Source: an uncultured Oscillospiraceae bacterium (lineage in GTDB: Bacteria > Bacillota > Clostridia > Oscillospirales > Oscillospiraceae). Taken from it: a stretch of DNA of 64,000 bases. The notes under the pieces are model-generated. The model saw only the letters and a list, made by a program, of their open reading frames with translations. It had not been told where the DNA came from and ran no database searches. The DNA is taken from contig CALXDC010000004.1 in NCBI GenBank assembly GCA_944386975.1, positions 31,766 through 95,765 on the forward strand, written 5' to 3'. This document shows positions 8,522 to 16,252 of this stretch, one piece after another (positions within the stretch are counted from its first letter, which is position 1; each line of letters opens with the position of its first letter). The translations under genes and the position numbers were made by a program.

Positions 8522-9474
8522 CCATTCAGCTGATCACCTGCGACGGTCAGGTCTACCTGGCCCCCACGGTAATGGAGTGGCGGCTGTGCCGCACCGGCGG
8601 CGTGCCCTGCGACGATCTGGAGGCGGTGTGCCTGTTTGACGGGCTGCTGCTAGATGTTCTGTCCCGGGCCTGCCGCTTTGCCGCCTACCAGGGGGATACC
8701 CTGGTGCTGCGGGGCGTGGTGGACGAGTACCGGGCGGAGGTGTCGGAAAAGGGACGGCTGCTCACCCTCTCCGGCCGGGGCATGGCGGCGCTGCTGCTGG
8801 ACAACGAGGCGGAGGCGGCGGAGTACCAGGGGGCCACTGTGGAGGAGATTCTCCGCAACCACGCCGTCCCATGGGGAATCTCCCTGGGGGAGTGCCGGTC
8901 CCTCCGCTGCGCCGGGGTCTATCGGGTGGACAGCGGCAGCAGCCAGTGGCAGGCCCTCAGCGGCTTTGTCCGCTATGTGGGAGGCTTTCTTCCCTGGTTT
9001 GCCGCCGACGGTACCCTGCAGGTCTGTCCCATGGCAGGCAGCGGCGCTCACCGGAGCGTCGACGCCGCCGCGGCGGTGACGGACTGTTCCGTCCGATTCA
9101 CCCGCTACGGGGTGATCTCGGAGATGCTGGTGAAGGATAAAACCCGGCAGACCTCCCAGCGGGTGGTGAATCAGGCGTTCCTGGACCTGGGAGGCAGCCG
9201 GCGGCAGGTGCTCTACACCCCCGGCGTCAGTACCCTGGCGGCCATGCGGTACACCGGAGAGTATCAGATCCGGCGAAGCATGGAAGGAAAGCGCCAGGTG
9301 GAGCTGACGGTGGCCGGAGCCTTTGCCGCCCAGCCCGGGGACGTGGCTTGGGTGACCTACGATCCCCTGAGACTGGCAGGGGACTATGATGTGGTGGAGG
9401 CGGAGAGCCGGGGCGGCAGCACCGGCGAGACCACCACCCTGACCTTGGAGGCGAGAGACCATGTGGATATCTGA
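8518..9474 (+). CDS. baseplate hub protein (XkdQ / gpD-like)
   Basis: A 318-residue protein matching late-control gpD/XkdQ hub proteins, which form the ring through which DNA passes and to which the spike attaches. The beta-rich N-terminal region contains GVVDEYRAEVSEKGRLLTLSG-type strands, and the C-terminal half contains YTGEYQIRRSMEGKRQVELT. The GTG at 8518 overlaps the LysM stop. The end overlaps the spike gene by 14 bases. Confidence 0.7.
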   Translation: MTIQLITCDGQVYLAPTVMEWRLCRTGGVPCDDLEAVCLFDGLLLDVLSRACRFAAYQGDTLVLRGVVDEYRAEVSEKGRLLTLSGRGMAALLLDNEAEAAEYQGATVEEILRNHAVPWGISLGECRSLRCAGVYRVDSGSSQWQALSGFVRYVGGFLPWFAADGTLQVCPMAGSGAHRSVDAAAAVTDCSVRFTRYGVISEMLVKDKTRQTSQRVVNQAFLDLGGSRRQVLYTPGVSTLAAMRYTGEYQIRRSMEGKRQVELTVAGAFAAQPGDVAWVTYDPLRLAGDYDVVEAESRGGSTGETTTLTLEARDHVDI

Positions 9475-9844
9475 AAAAATGCGGGAATCCTCCGACTGCG
9501 CCGCCGCCAATGCCGGTATCGCCACCATCGGCGGTGCGCCGGCGGCGGTGGAGACCTGCGGCGAGGAGCGGGATCTCCCCGTCTACGCCCCCGGCGGCAT
9601 GACCTGGCGGCCCCGGGCCGGGGATACGGTGCTGGTTTTGAAGGGAGGCACCGGCGGAGAGGAGCGGTATGTCATTGCTGCCGCCTCCGATGAAAATAAC
9701 AACTTGGCACCCGGGGAGTTGGAATTGACTGCGGGAGACAGCTCTGTCCGGCTGCGGCTGGACGGGAGTATTGAGCTGAGAGGACAGGTGGAAATCACGG
9801 GGACGCTGCTTCTCAACGGAGTGCCGCTGATCCCCCTGGTCTGA
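9461..9844 (+). CDS. baseplate spike / assembly protein (XkdR-gpV-like)
   Basis: A 127-residue protein with an OB-fold-like region (MTWRPRAGDTVLVLKGG, EERYVIAAASDENNNL) and a short repeated beta segment (SVRLRLDGSIELRGQVEIT) resembling the beta-helix tip of gpV/gp5 spikes. It would form the membrane-puncturing tip. It is short compared with gpV (about 210 residues). The gene starts within the hub gene. Confidence 0.6.
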   Translation: MWISEKMRESSDCAAANAGIATIGGAPAAVETCGEERDLPVYAPGGMTWRPRAGDTVLVLKGGTGGEERYVIAAASDENNNLAPGELELTAGDSSVRLRLDGSIELRGQVEITGTLLLNGVPLIPLV

Positions 9845-9859
9845 AGAGAGGAGAATCAT

Positions 9860-10210
9860 ATGGAACTGCTGCTGCGGGAGGGAGAGTATGTGGCGGACGG
9901 CCGGGGCGGCGTGGTCCGCCTGGAGGGGGAGGAGGCCCTGCTGGGGCGGGTCCTCTTCCGCCTTACCGCCCGGCGGGGCGGGCTGCCGCTGCTGCCGGAG
10001 CTGGGCAGCCGGTTATATCTGCTGGGCCGGGAGGGGCCCGAGGGGCGGCTCTCCGCCGCCCGGCAGTATGTGGCCGAGGCTTTGGCGGAGGAGGATGTGA
10101 CCGTGGAGTCGGTGGAGTTGGAGCAGGGAGCGGCGGGGACGCTGCAGCTGCGGGCGTACCTCCTCCACGGCGAAGCTGCCGTGACGGCGGAAGTGACCAT
10201 ATCCATATAA
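9860..10210 (+). CDS. baseplate wedge protein, gp25/XkdS-like
   Basis: A 116-residue protein with the gp25-like pattern: an LLGRVLFRLTARRGGLPLLP segment and an RQYVAEALAEEDVTVESVEL helix-strand. These proteins tie sheath to baseplate and are placed just before baseplate J in contractile systems, as here. GAGAGGAGAA precedes the ATG. Confidence 0.7.
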   Translation: MELLLREGEYVADGRGGVVRLEGEEALLGRVLFRLTARRGGLPLLPELGSRLYLLGREGPEGRLSAARQYVAEALAEEDVTVESVELEQGAAGTLQLRAYLLHGEAAVTAEVTISI

Positions 10211-10223
10211 AGGGAGAGTGACG

Positions 10224-11285
10224 ATGCTGAAAACCTTGGAGGAGATCTATCAGGAGATGCTGGACATTTTCGCCCGGCAGTCCGGCTATCGGCCCCACGC
10301 CGCCTGCGATCTGGCCGCCCGGCTCTATGCCGCCGCCGCCCAGGTCCAGGCTCTGTATGTCCAGATTGCCTGGACGCTGGACCAGAGCTTTCCCCAGACG
10401 GCCCAGGGGGAGTTTCTGGACTACCACGGGGAGACCCGGAATATCACCCGGGTGGCTGCCACTGCCGCGGAGGGGATCCTCCGCTTCTCTGTGGATCAGG
10501 CGGTGAGCCAGCCCCTCAACGTCCCGGCGGGCACCGTGTGCATGACCGCTACCGGGGTGCGGTATGAGACCCTGGAGGATGGAGCTATTGCGCCGGGGGA
10601 GCTGTGGGTCGATATAGCGGCCCGGGCGGTGGAGGCCGGGGAGAGCGGCAACGCGGGGACCGACAGAGTGGTGGTGATGGCGGTGGCCCCGGCAGGGGTG
10701 GCCCGGTGCACCAATCCCAAGCCCTTTACCGGCGGGGCGGACCGGGAGGACGACGAGGCCCTCCGGGCCAGAATTCTGGACAGCTACCGGCGGCTACCCA
10801 ACGGGGCCAACGCCGCCTACTACGAACAGGAGGCCATGGGCTTTGCCGGAGTGGCGGCAGCCAAGGCGGTGGGCAGACCACGGGGCATCGGTACCGTGGA
10901 TGTGTACATTGCCGCCGCCTCCGGCCTTCCGGAAGAGGCGCTGCGCCAGGCGGTGGAGGAGACTCTCCAGAAAAGCCGGGAGATCGCCGTGGATCTTCGG
11001 GTCCTGGCCCCCACCCTGTATCCTGTGGCGGTGACCGCAGCGGTGGCGGCGGCGGAGGGCTATACCTTCGCCCAGGCCAAGGCCGACGCTGAGGATGCCC
11101 TGGCGGGCTTTTTCGGCGGCCATCTCCTGGGGGAGGCAGTGACTCTGGCGGGATTGGGGCATTTGCTCTACTCCCTTGACAGCGTGGCCAACTACCGCTT
11201 CACCGCTCCGGCGGCAGATGTGGCTGCCCTGCCCTCCCGGCTGCCCTCCCTGGGGACGGTGACCATTACGGAGATGGGAGGCTGA
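10224..11285 (+). CDS. baseplate J protein (XkdT-like)
   Basis: A 353-residue baseplate wedge protein. The pattern GEFLDYHGETRNITR, then GTVCMTATGVRYET, then DREDDEALRARILDSYRRLPNGANAAYYEQEA is typical of the baseplate J family. I chose the ATG at 10224 with AGGGAG seven bases upstream; the GTG six bases earlier overlaps that site. It ends one base before the next gene. Confidence 0.85.
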   Translation: MLKTLEEIYQEMLDIFARQSGYRPHAACDLAARLYAAAAQVQALYVQIAWTLDQSFPQTAQGEFLDYHGETRNITRVAATAAEGILRFSVDQAVSQPLNVPAGTVCMTATGVRYETLEDGAIAPGELWVDIAARAVEAGESGNAGTDRVVVMAVAPAGVARCTNPKPFTGGADREDDEALRARILDSYRRLPNGANAAYYEQEAMGFAGVAAAKAVGRPRGIGTVDVYIAAASGLPEEALRQAVEETLQKSREIAVDLRVLAPTLYPVAVTAAVAAAEGYTFAQAKADAEDALAGFFGGHLLGEAVTLAGLGHLLYSLDSVANYRFTAPAADVAALPSRLPSLGTVTITEMGG

Positions 11286-11286
11286 G

Positions 11287-11853
11287 ATGGGATACGGCGC
11301 ATATTTGCAGGAGCTGCTGCGTCCCCTGGGGGTGTATGACCTGCGGGTGGGAAGCCTTAGCGCCAGTGAGCTGGAGGCCATGGGGGCAGGGCTGGACGGC
11401 GCGGAGGCGGCGGCGGATCTGGCTCAACGGGAGTGCATCACTGCTACGGCGGAGGAGGAGGGGCTTTCCCGGCGGGAGAGCCTTTTTGTTCACCGGCCCG
11501 TTCAGGTCAGTATTCCTCTCCGCCGGGAGGCCATCCATGCCCTTTTGCAGATCAGCAGCGACAGCTTCACCCTGGAGGCCGTCAACCGGGCTATCCAGGG
11601 CTGCGGCATCAAGGCGGAGGCCCAGGAGACGGAGCAGTGGGGCCACATCCGGGTGATCTTTCCCAATGTGGCAGGGATTCCCCAGGATTTCGATCAGATC
11701 CGGCAGGTGATTCTGGATATCATTCCCTGCCATCTGGAGACGGAGTTCTACTTCCGCTATCTCACCTGGGCGGAGCTGGAGGCCAGGGGTTGGACCTGGG
11801 CGGATATTCACCAGGCGGGTTATACCTGGTATACACTGGAATTGGCGGTGTGA
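11287..11853 (+). CDS. XkdU-like baseplate protein (DUF2313)
   Basis: A 188-residue protein following baseplate J, the position and size of XkdU/YmfQ. The motif LLRPLGVYDL near the start and HLETEFYFRYLTWAELEARGWTW-type ending match this family. In other phages it joins wedge to tail fibre. No fibre gene follows. Confidence 0.7.
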   Translation: MGYGAYLQELLRPLGVYDLRVGSLSASELEAMGAGLDGAEAAADLAQRECITATAEEEGLSRRESLFVHRPVQVSIPLRREAIHALLQISSDSFTLEAVNRAIQGCGIKAEAQETEQWGHIRVIFPNVAGIPQDFDQIRQVILDIIPCHLETEFYFRYLTWAELEARGWTWADIHQAGYTWYTLELAV

Positions 11854-11858
11854 GCGCA

Positions 11859-12158
11859 ATGGAAGAGACGACGGCGGTGAAGCTGACGGAGACCGACTCC
11901 AGGGCCCGGTCCAATACCCGGCGCATCGAACAGCTGGAGCGGGGACAGGAGATGCTGACCCATATCGCCACCTCTGTGGAGGTGCTGGTCAGCGAGCAGC
12001 GCCATCTGCGGGAGGAGCTGGAGAACCTTACAAAAAAGGTGGATGTGCTGGAGCAGAAGCCCGGCCAGCGCTGGGAGACGGTGGTGGACAAGGCGCTGCT
12101 GATGGCGGTGGGCGCGCTGGTGGGGTTTGTTCTGGTGCAACTGGGATTGCAGCTATAG
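11859..12158 (+). CDS. XhlA-like coiled-coil membrane protein
   Basis: A 99-residue protein with a heptad-rich middle (residues 20-65, with EQLERGQEMLTHI and LREELENLTKKVDVLEQ) and one C-terminal membrane helix (ALLMAVGALVGFVLVQLGL). This is the layout of XhlA, which helps holin and endolysin lyse cells in PBSX. I chose the ATG at 11859, six bases after the previous stop. No separate XhlB-type holin is seen. Confidence 0.7.
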   Translation: MEETTAVKLTETDSRARSNTRRIEQLERGQEMLTHIATSVEVLVSEQRHLREELENLTKKVDVLEQKPGQRWETVVDKALLMAVGALVGFVLVQLGLQL

Positions 12159-12219
12159 GAGCGGTGCATAGAATAGACGGGCGGTATTGCCGCCCAAAAC
12201 CAAAGAGAGGGGGATCCCT

Positions 12220-12876
12220 ATGCTGAACAGCAGAGACGTGGGTCTTCTGCGGCCGGATGTGGCGGCCAACTGCAGGCTTTGGCTGGATCGGTGCGCCGCT
12301 GTCGGGCTGCAGGTGCTGGTGACCAGCACGGTGCGGGACAGCGCATACCAGGCCTGGCTTTATGAGCAGGGCCGCAGCCGGCCCGGAACCATTGTTACCA
12401 ACAGTCCTACCCCTACCTTTCACTCCGATCAGGCGGGACTGGCCTTTGACTTCTGTAAAAATGTAAAGGGCCAGGAGTATAGCGACCGGGAGTTCTTCCG
12501 AAAGGCCGCGGATCTGGCAAAAGAGATGGGCTTCAGCTGGGGCGGAGACTGGAAGAGCTTTCCGGACCTGCCCCATATTCAGTGGGACGAGGGCGGGGTG
12601 TGGACCGGGGCCATGATTGTAAAGGGCAATCTGCCCGGTCCCATGCCCCTGTATGAAGAGGAGGAGACCATGACTCAGGAGACCTTCAACCAGATGATGG
12701 ACGGCTATCTGGCGGACCTCAGGCAGCAGCCGCCCGGCGCCTGGAGCGCCCAGGCCAGAACCTGGGCAGAGCAGTGCGGTCTGCTGCAGGGGGATGAGAC
12801 GGGAAACATGCAGTATAAAATGTTTCTCACCAGGGAACAGCTGGCAGAAATTCTCTACCGCATGAGCAAGCAGTGA
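12220..12876 (+). CDS. peptidase M15-family endolysin (L-Ala-D-Glu peptidase like)
   Basis: A 218-residue zinc peptidase expected to cut peptidoglycan stem peptides. The M15 metal ligands are visible: H68 in PTFHSDQAGLAFDF, D77 in the same motif, and H119 in DLPHIQW. It has no signal peptide, so release would need a holin or XhlA. After about residue 155 a second small domain (QTFNQMMDGYLADL ... FLTREQLAEILYRM) resembles an SLH-type or wall-binding repeat. I chose the ATG at 12220 after GAGAGGGGG. A terminator follows immediately, closing the phage-like block. Confidence 0.8.
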   Translation: MLNSRDVGLLRPDVAANCRLWLDRCAAVGLQVLVTSTVRDSAYQAWLYEQGRSRPGTIVTNSPTPTFHSDQAGLAFDFCKNVKGQEYSDREFFRKAADLAKEMGFSWGGDWKSFPDLPHIQWDEGGVWTGAMIVKGNLPGPMPLYEEEETMTQETFNQMMDGYLADLRQQPPGAWSAQARTWAEQCGLLQGDETGNMQYKMFLTREQLAEILYRMSKQ

Positions 12877-12883
12877 AATGCAG

Positions 12884-12912
12884 GGACCTCCGGCTTTGCC
12901 GGAGGTCCTTTT
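12884..12912 (+). terminator. rho-independent terminator ending the phage-like block
   Basis: An 11-bp perfect stem (GGACCTCCGGC with its complement) around a TTT loop, followed by five T residues. It lies eight bases after the endolysin stop and separates the phage genes from spoIIID. Confidence 0.85.
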
Positions 12913-13008
12913 TGCTGCCGGTTCAGCGGCGGATCCCGCCGTCTCAGGTATGGAGGTCCCCATCTCCACATATACATGGACCATAACGGGATAGGGAGTG
13001 TAAAGCCA

Positions 13009-13266
13009 TTGAAGGGAAACATCGAGGAGCGGGCCTGTCAGCTGGCCGCCTACATCGTGGAAAACGGCGCAACCGTCCGTGCCGCCGCCCGGAAGTTCGG
13101 GATCAGCAAGTCCACCGTGCACAAGGACATCAGCGAACGCCTGCCGGCCTTCAACAGGACGCTGTACACCCAGGTGAAAGAGGTGCTGGATACCAATAAG
13201 GCCCAGCGCCATATCCGCGGCGGCATCGCCACCCGTAAAAAATACCGGGGCGAGGGCGTCCTTTGA
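13009..13266 (+). CDS. spoIIID: sporulation transcription factor SpoIIID
   Basis: Mother-cell DNA-binding regulator acting with sigma E and sigma K during sporulation. The 85-residue protein has the family helix-turn-helix ATVRAAARKFGISKSTVHKD and the C-terminal basic helix HIRGGIATRKKYRG. I chose the TTG at 13009, with AGGGAG ten bases upstream; this gives the family N-terminus (KGNIEERACQLAAYIVE). An ATG at 12976 would add 11 residues but has no ribosome site. It is the first host gene to the right of the phage block and marks the organism as a spore-former. Confidence 0.9.
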   Translation: MKGNIEERACQLAAYIVENGATVRAAARKFGISKSTVHKDISERLPAFNRTLYTQVKEVLDTNKAQRHIRGGIATRKKYRGEGVL

Positions 13267-13283
13267 GGGAGGAGGAAATTGCA

Positions 13284-13496
13284 GTGACATGTTCCAACCG
13301 CCGCCGCGGCAGCAGCGGCGCCGCCAGCGGTGGAGAGCGGACGCCGGTGAAGCGGTATGTCCACCCCATTTGCCGCCCACCATCCAGCGGCAGCTGCCAG
13401 ATGCTGGAAGCCATTTTGGGTGCTCTGGAGCGGCAAAACGCCCTTTTGGAGGCACTTTGCCGGTCCCTGGGGGGACAAAGCGGGGACAACTTGTGA
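13284..13496 (+). CDS. small hypothetical protein downstream of spoIIID
   Basis: A 70-residue reading frame starting at GTG 13284 with GGGAGGAGG eight bases upstream. The N-terminal half is Arg/Ser/Gly-rich and probably disordered; the C-terminal part (QMLEAILGALERQNALLEALC) is an amphipathic helix that could oligomerise. I do not recognise it. The good ribosome site and tight spacing after spoIIID suggest it is translated with it. Confidence 0.4.
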   Translation: MTCSNRRRGSSGAASGGERTPVKRYVHPICRPPSSGSCQMLEAILGALERQNALLEALCRSLGGQSGDNL

Positions 13497-13534
13497 ACAA
13501 TTGGAAAACTTAGCAGGGCGGGACGGCTTGACCC

Positions 13535-13563
13535 TTGCCTCCGGCGGCGGTTTGTGGTATATA
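13535..13563 (+). promoter_or_regulatory. sigma-A-type promoter for the LCP gene
   Basis: TTGCCT and TATATA boxes separated by 17 bp, about 75 bases upstream of the LCP start codon. Confidence 0.5.
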
Positions 13564-13639
13564 AAAGAGTGCATATCCCAACCGCCCCGGGCCGGCGAGC
13601 CGCTCCGCCCGGCGGTTGCCCCCTGAAGGAGAGAGACCC

Positions 13640-14668
13640 ATGGCACCACATCGGAGAAAGCGCCGCCGCCGCAGCGGCGCGGAGATTTTGATCCTGGCCG
13701 TCTGCATTCTGCTTTTTTGCGGTATGGGCGTAGTCGGCCTGTATCGCTGCTTTGTGCATCCCCCCGAGGTGCCGGATACGGTACAAGGGGAGGAGGAGCA
13801 ACCGGACCAGACCGGCGAGCAGGGAGAGGAGACGCCCCCACAGCGGCAGCGGCGGGAGAGCTGCTACACCATTCTGGTCTCCGGCAAGGATGACGACAAC
13901 GGCGGCAGCGATACCAACATCCTGTTGTTCATCGATGCGAAGAACAAGGCGTTCAACGCCGTCAGCATCCCCCGAGACACGTGGATCGACACCGATTGGA
14001 ACGTCCCCAAGTTCAACGCCTCCTACAACGTGGGCGGTGTCGAGCGGCTGCAGAAGGAGCTGAGCAACCTTTTGGGCATCCCGGTGGACTTCTATGTGTC
14101 CGTGGATCTGGGCGGCTTTGTGGAGCTGGTGGATGCCATCGGCGGCGTGTGGTTCGACGTGCCGGTGAACATGAACTATGACGACCCCGTGCAGGATCTC
14201 CACATCCACTTTGACAAGGGCTACCAGTATCTGGAGGGAAAGGACGCGGTGAAGGTGGTCCGCTTCCGCCAGAACAACGACGGCACCGGTTATCCCAACG
14301 GAGATTTGGGCCGCATTGAGACGCAGCAGGCCTTCCTCACCGCGGTGGCCAAGCAGATGCTGGACAACCTGGGCAGCAACCCGATTCAAGCCGTCAAGGA
14401 GTACGCCTCTCTCTTCTACACCTACATTGAAACGGATTTGGAGGTAGGGGAGCTGGCCTGGGTGGGAGAGCAGGCTCTGAACGTGGGCATGGAAGGGATT
14501 CAGTTTTACACCCTTCCCGGCGACGGGGCCTGGCTCCAGGGCCTGGGCTTCTATAGCGGCAGCTACTACGTGTTGGACCCGGAGGCCACCCTGGCCCTTG
14601 TCAACGAATCCTTCAACCCCTATGACCAGGATCTGACCCTGGAGGATATGGATATCCTGGTTCCCTGA
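13640..14668 (+). CDS. LytR-CpsA-Psr (LCP) family cell-wall glycopolymer ligase
   Basis: Membrane-anchored phosphotransferase that attaches wall teichoic acid-like or capsular polymers to peptidoglycan. The 342-residue protein has a basic cytoplasmic start, one membrane helix (residues about 14-36, ILILAVCILLFCGMGVVGLY), an acidic spacer, then the LCP domain with DTNILLFIDAKNKAFNAVSI, PRDTWID and a lipid-phosphate-binding VVRFRQNNDGTGYPNGDLGR segment carrying the conserved arginines. I start it at the ATG after GAAGGAGAGAG. The next gene also encodes a wall-associated protein and the pair may be co-transcribed. Confidence 0.88.
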   Translation: MAPHRRKRRRRSGAEILILAVCILLFCGMGVVGLYRCFVHPPEVPDTVQGEEEQPDQTGEQGEETPPQRQRRESCYTILVSGKDDDNGGSDTNILLFIDAKNKAFNAVSIPRDTWIDTDWNVPKFNASYNVGGVERLQKELSNLLGIPVDFYVSVDLGGFVELVDAIGGVWFDVPVNMNYDDPVQDLHIHFDKGYQYLEGKDAVKVVRFRQNNDGTGYPNGDLGRIETQQAFLTAVAKQMLDNLGSNPIQAVKEYASLFYTYIETDLEVGELAWVGEQALNVGMEGIQFYTLPGDGAWLQGLGFYSGSYYVLDPEATLALVNESFNPYDQDLTLEDMDILVP

Positions 14669-14700
14669 CCGCCTGACCATGGGCGGAGGAGGTACAAGCC

Positions 14701-16152
14701 ATGGGAAAACGGCTTTTGACCCTGTTGTTGTGCCTGCTTTTGCTGGGCAGCGCCTGTGTGGAGGCTTCTGTCACCGGCAGTACCGGGAACTTTGTGCCCG
14801 TTCGCGTTTACCGGGGGGAGTTTACCGATATCAGCACCGCCAACTGGTACTATGACAACGTCAAAACCCTTTACGAGCTGGGGCTGGCCCAGGGCAGAGA
14901 TGTCCATACCTTCGCGCCCCGGGGCAGTGTGACAGTGGGAGAGGCGGCGGCCTTCGCGGCCCGGCTTCTGAGCCTGTACGAGCTGGGAGATGCGGAGAGC
15001 GGTCCGGCGGCCTTTGACGCCGGCGGCGCCTGGTATGCCCCCTATGTCCGCTATCTGCAAAGCCGGAGTGTCATTGGTCAAGAGTTCGAGGGGCTATATA
15101 CTGCCGCCGCCACCCGCGCCCAGATGGCCCATATCATCGCCCGGATCCTGCCGGAGAAGGAGTTGCCGGAGATCAATGCCGAGGCGGTATCCGTGGGATA
15201 CGCTACCCGGAAATATATTCAGGATGTAGACGACTACACGCCCTATCAGCAGGAAATTCTCCAGCTATATAAGTGGGGCATCGTTTCCGGCTCCGATGCG
15301 GAGGGAAATTTCCGGCCCGACAGCGCCATCACCCGGGCGGAGTACGCGGCGCTTTTGACCCGGCTGGCGGATCCGGAGCTCCGGGTACAGCTGGACTGGA
15401 ATGTGTCGGGGGGCGGCGATGTCTCCTCTGTTACTTACCAGAGCCTTGTGAAAGCCGGGACGCTCCGCAAAAGCCACCTGTTGGGGGATACGACGGCCAT
15501 TGACAGCAACCTCCGGTGGATGCTGGCCGCCGGCCGCAGCACACTGGAGCTGCAGATGGAGCCGGACTGGGTGACCAGGGAGAATGTGAGCCTTTTGATG
15601 CAGCAGTACCTCAACCAGATCCGGCAGTACATTGAGCAGGGGTACAACGCCGTCTCCTGCACCTACACCGCGGAAACCGGAGCGGTGACCCTCCGGTTTT
15701 ACAGCAGCATCTTCTCCGACCAGCTGTTTGCTTCCGCCCGGCGGGAGACCCTCCAGCGGGCTGTGGAGGTCCGCAACCGGCTGTGGCAGGACGGTTCCCT
15801 CCGCAGCGGCATGTCGGAATATGAGATGGCCAGGGCCTATTACACCTGGCTGTGCGAGAACTGCGCCTACGACTACCGGGCCGACGACGCCTCCGTATCC
15901 CATACGGCCTATAGCGCCTTCTTCATGGGAAGCGCCGTGTGCGACGGCTATGTGGCGGCCTACAATCTCCTTTTGAAGCTGGAGGGGATCTCCTGTTCCA
16001 CCGTGTCCGTGGGCGACCACATCTGGACCGTGGCGGAGCTGGACGGCAAAACCTATCATATTGACCCCACCTGGGGCGCTCAGGCCGGTACGGTTCAGTA
16101 CCAGTATTTTGCCATGACAGAGAGTCAGGCCATGGACCGCTTTTCCCTGTGA
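14701..16152 (+). CDS. secreted S-layer-homology protein with transglutaminase-like domain
   Basis: A 483-residue exported protein. A signal peptide (residues 1-21, LLTLLLCLLLLGSACVEA) is followed by three SLH-like repeats: about 39-95 (FTDISTANWYYDNVKTLYEL), 105-155 and 170-230 (GIVSGSDAEGNFRPDSAITR), which would hold it to the wall. The C-terminal part (about 365-480) is a transglutaminase/protease-like domain with the triad Cys in GSAVCDGYVAA, His in VGDHIWTVAEL, and Asp in YHIDPTWG. It may cross-link or cleave surface proteins or peptidoglycan peptides. It lies 32 bases after the LCP gene. The substrate is unknown. Confidence 0.8.
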   Translation: MGKRLLTLLLCLLLLGSACVEASVTGSTGNFVPVRVYRGEFTDISTANWYYDNVKTLYELGLAQGRDVHTFAPRGSVTVGEAAAFAARLLSLYELGDAESGPAAFDAGGAWYAPYVRYLQSRSVIGQEFEGLYTAAATRAQMAHIIARILPEKELPEINAEAVSVGYATRKYIQDVDDYTPYQQEILQLYKWGIVSGSDAEGNFRPDSAITRAEYAALLTRLADPELRVQLDWNVSGGGDVSSVTYQSLVKAGTLRKSHLLGDTTAIDSNLRWMLAAGRSTLELQMEPDWVTRENVSLLMQQYLNQIRQYIEQGYNAVSCTYTAETGAVTLRFYSSIFSDQLFASARRETLQRAVEVRNRLWQDGSLRSGMSEYEMARAYYTWLCENCAYDYRADDASVSHTAYSAFFMGSAVCDGYVAAYNLLLKLEGISCSTVSVGDHIWTVAELDGKTYHIDPTWGAQAGTVQYQYFAMTESQAMDRFSL

Positions 16153-16165
16153 TCCGTGCAGCAGC

Positions 16166-16199
16166 GCGGCGGGAGTTTTTTCTCCCGCCGCGTTTTTTT
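16166..16199 (+). terminator. rho-independent terminator
   Basis: A perfect 10-bp GC-rich stem (GCGGCGGGAG with its complement) around a six-T loop, followed by seven T residues, after the SLH-transglutaminase gene. Confidence 0.88.
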
Positions 16200-16252
16200 G
16201 CGCCGTCAGAGGGACATACTATGGCAAACTACGGAGGAAAGCGGGGGCTTTG

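Noticed and set aside
1-12912. Firm call of a gene transfer agent
   Set aside because: The left end is not visible and gene content alone cannot separate a GTA from a degraded or PBSX-like prophage, so it stays a hypothesis.
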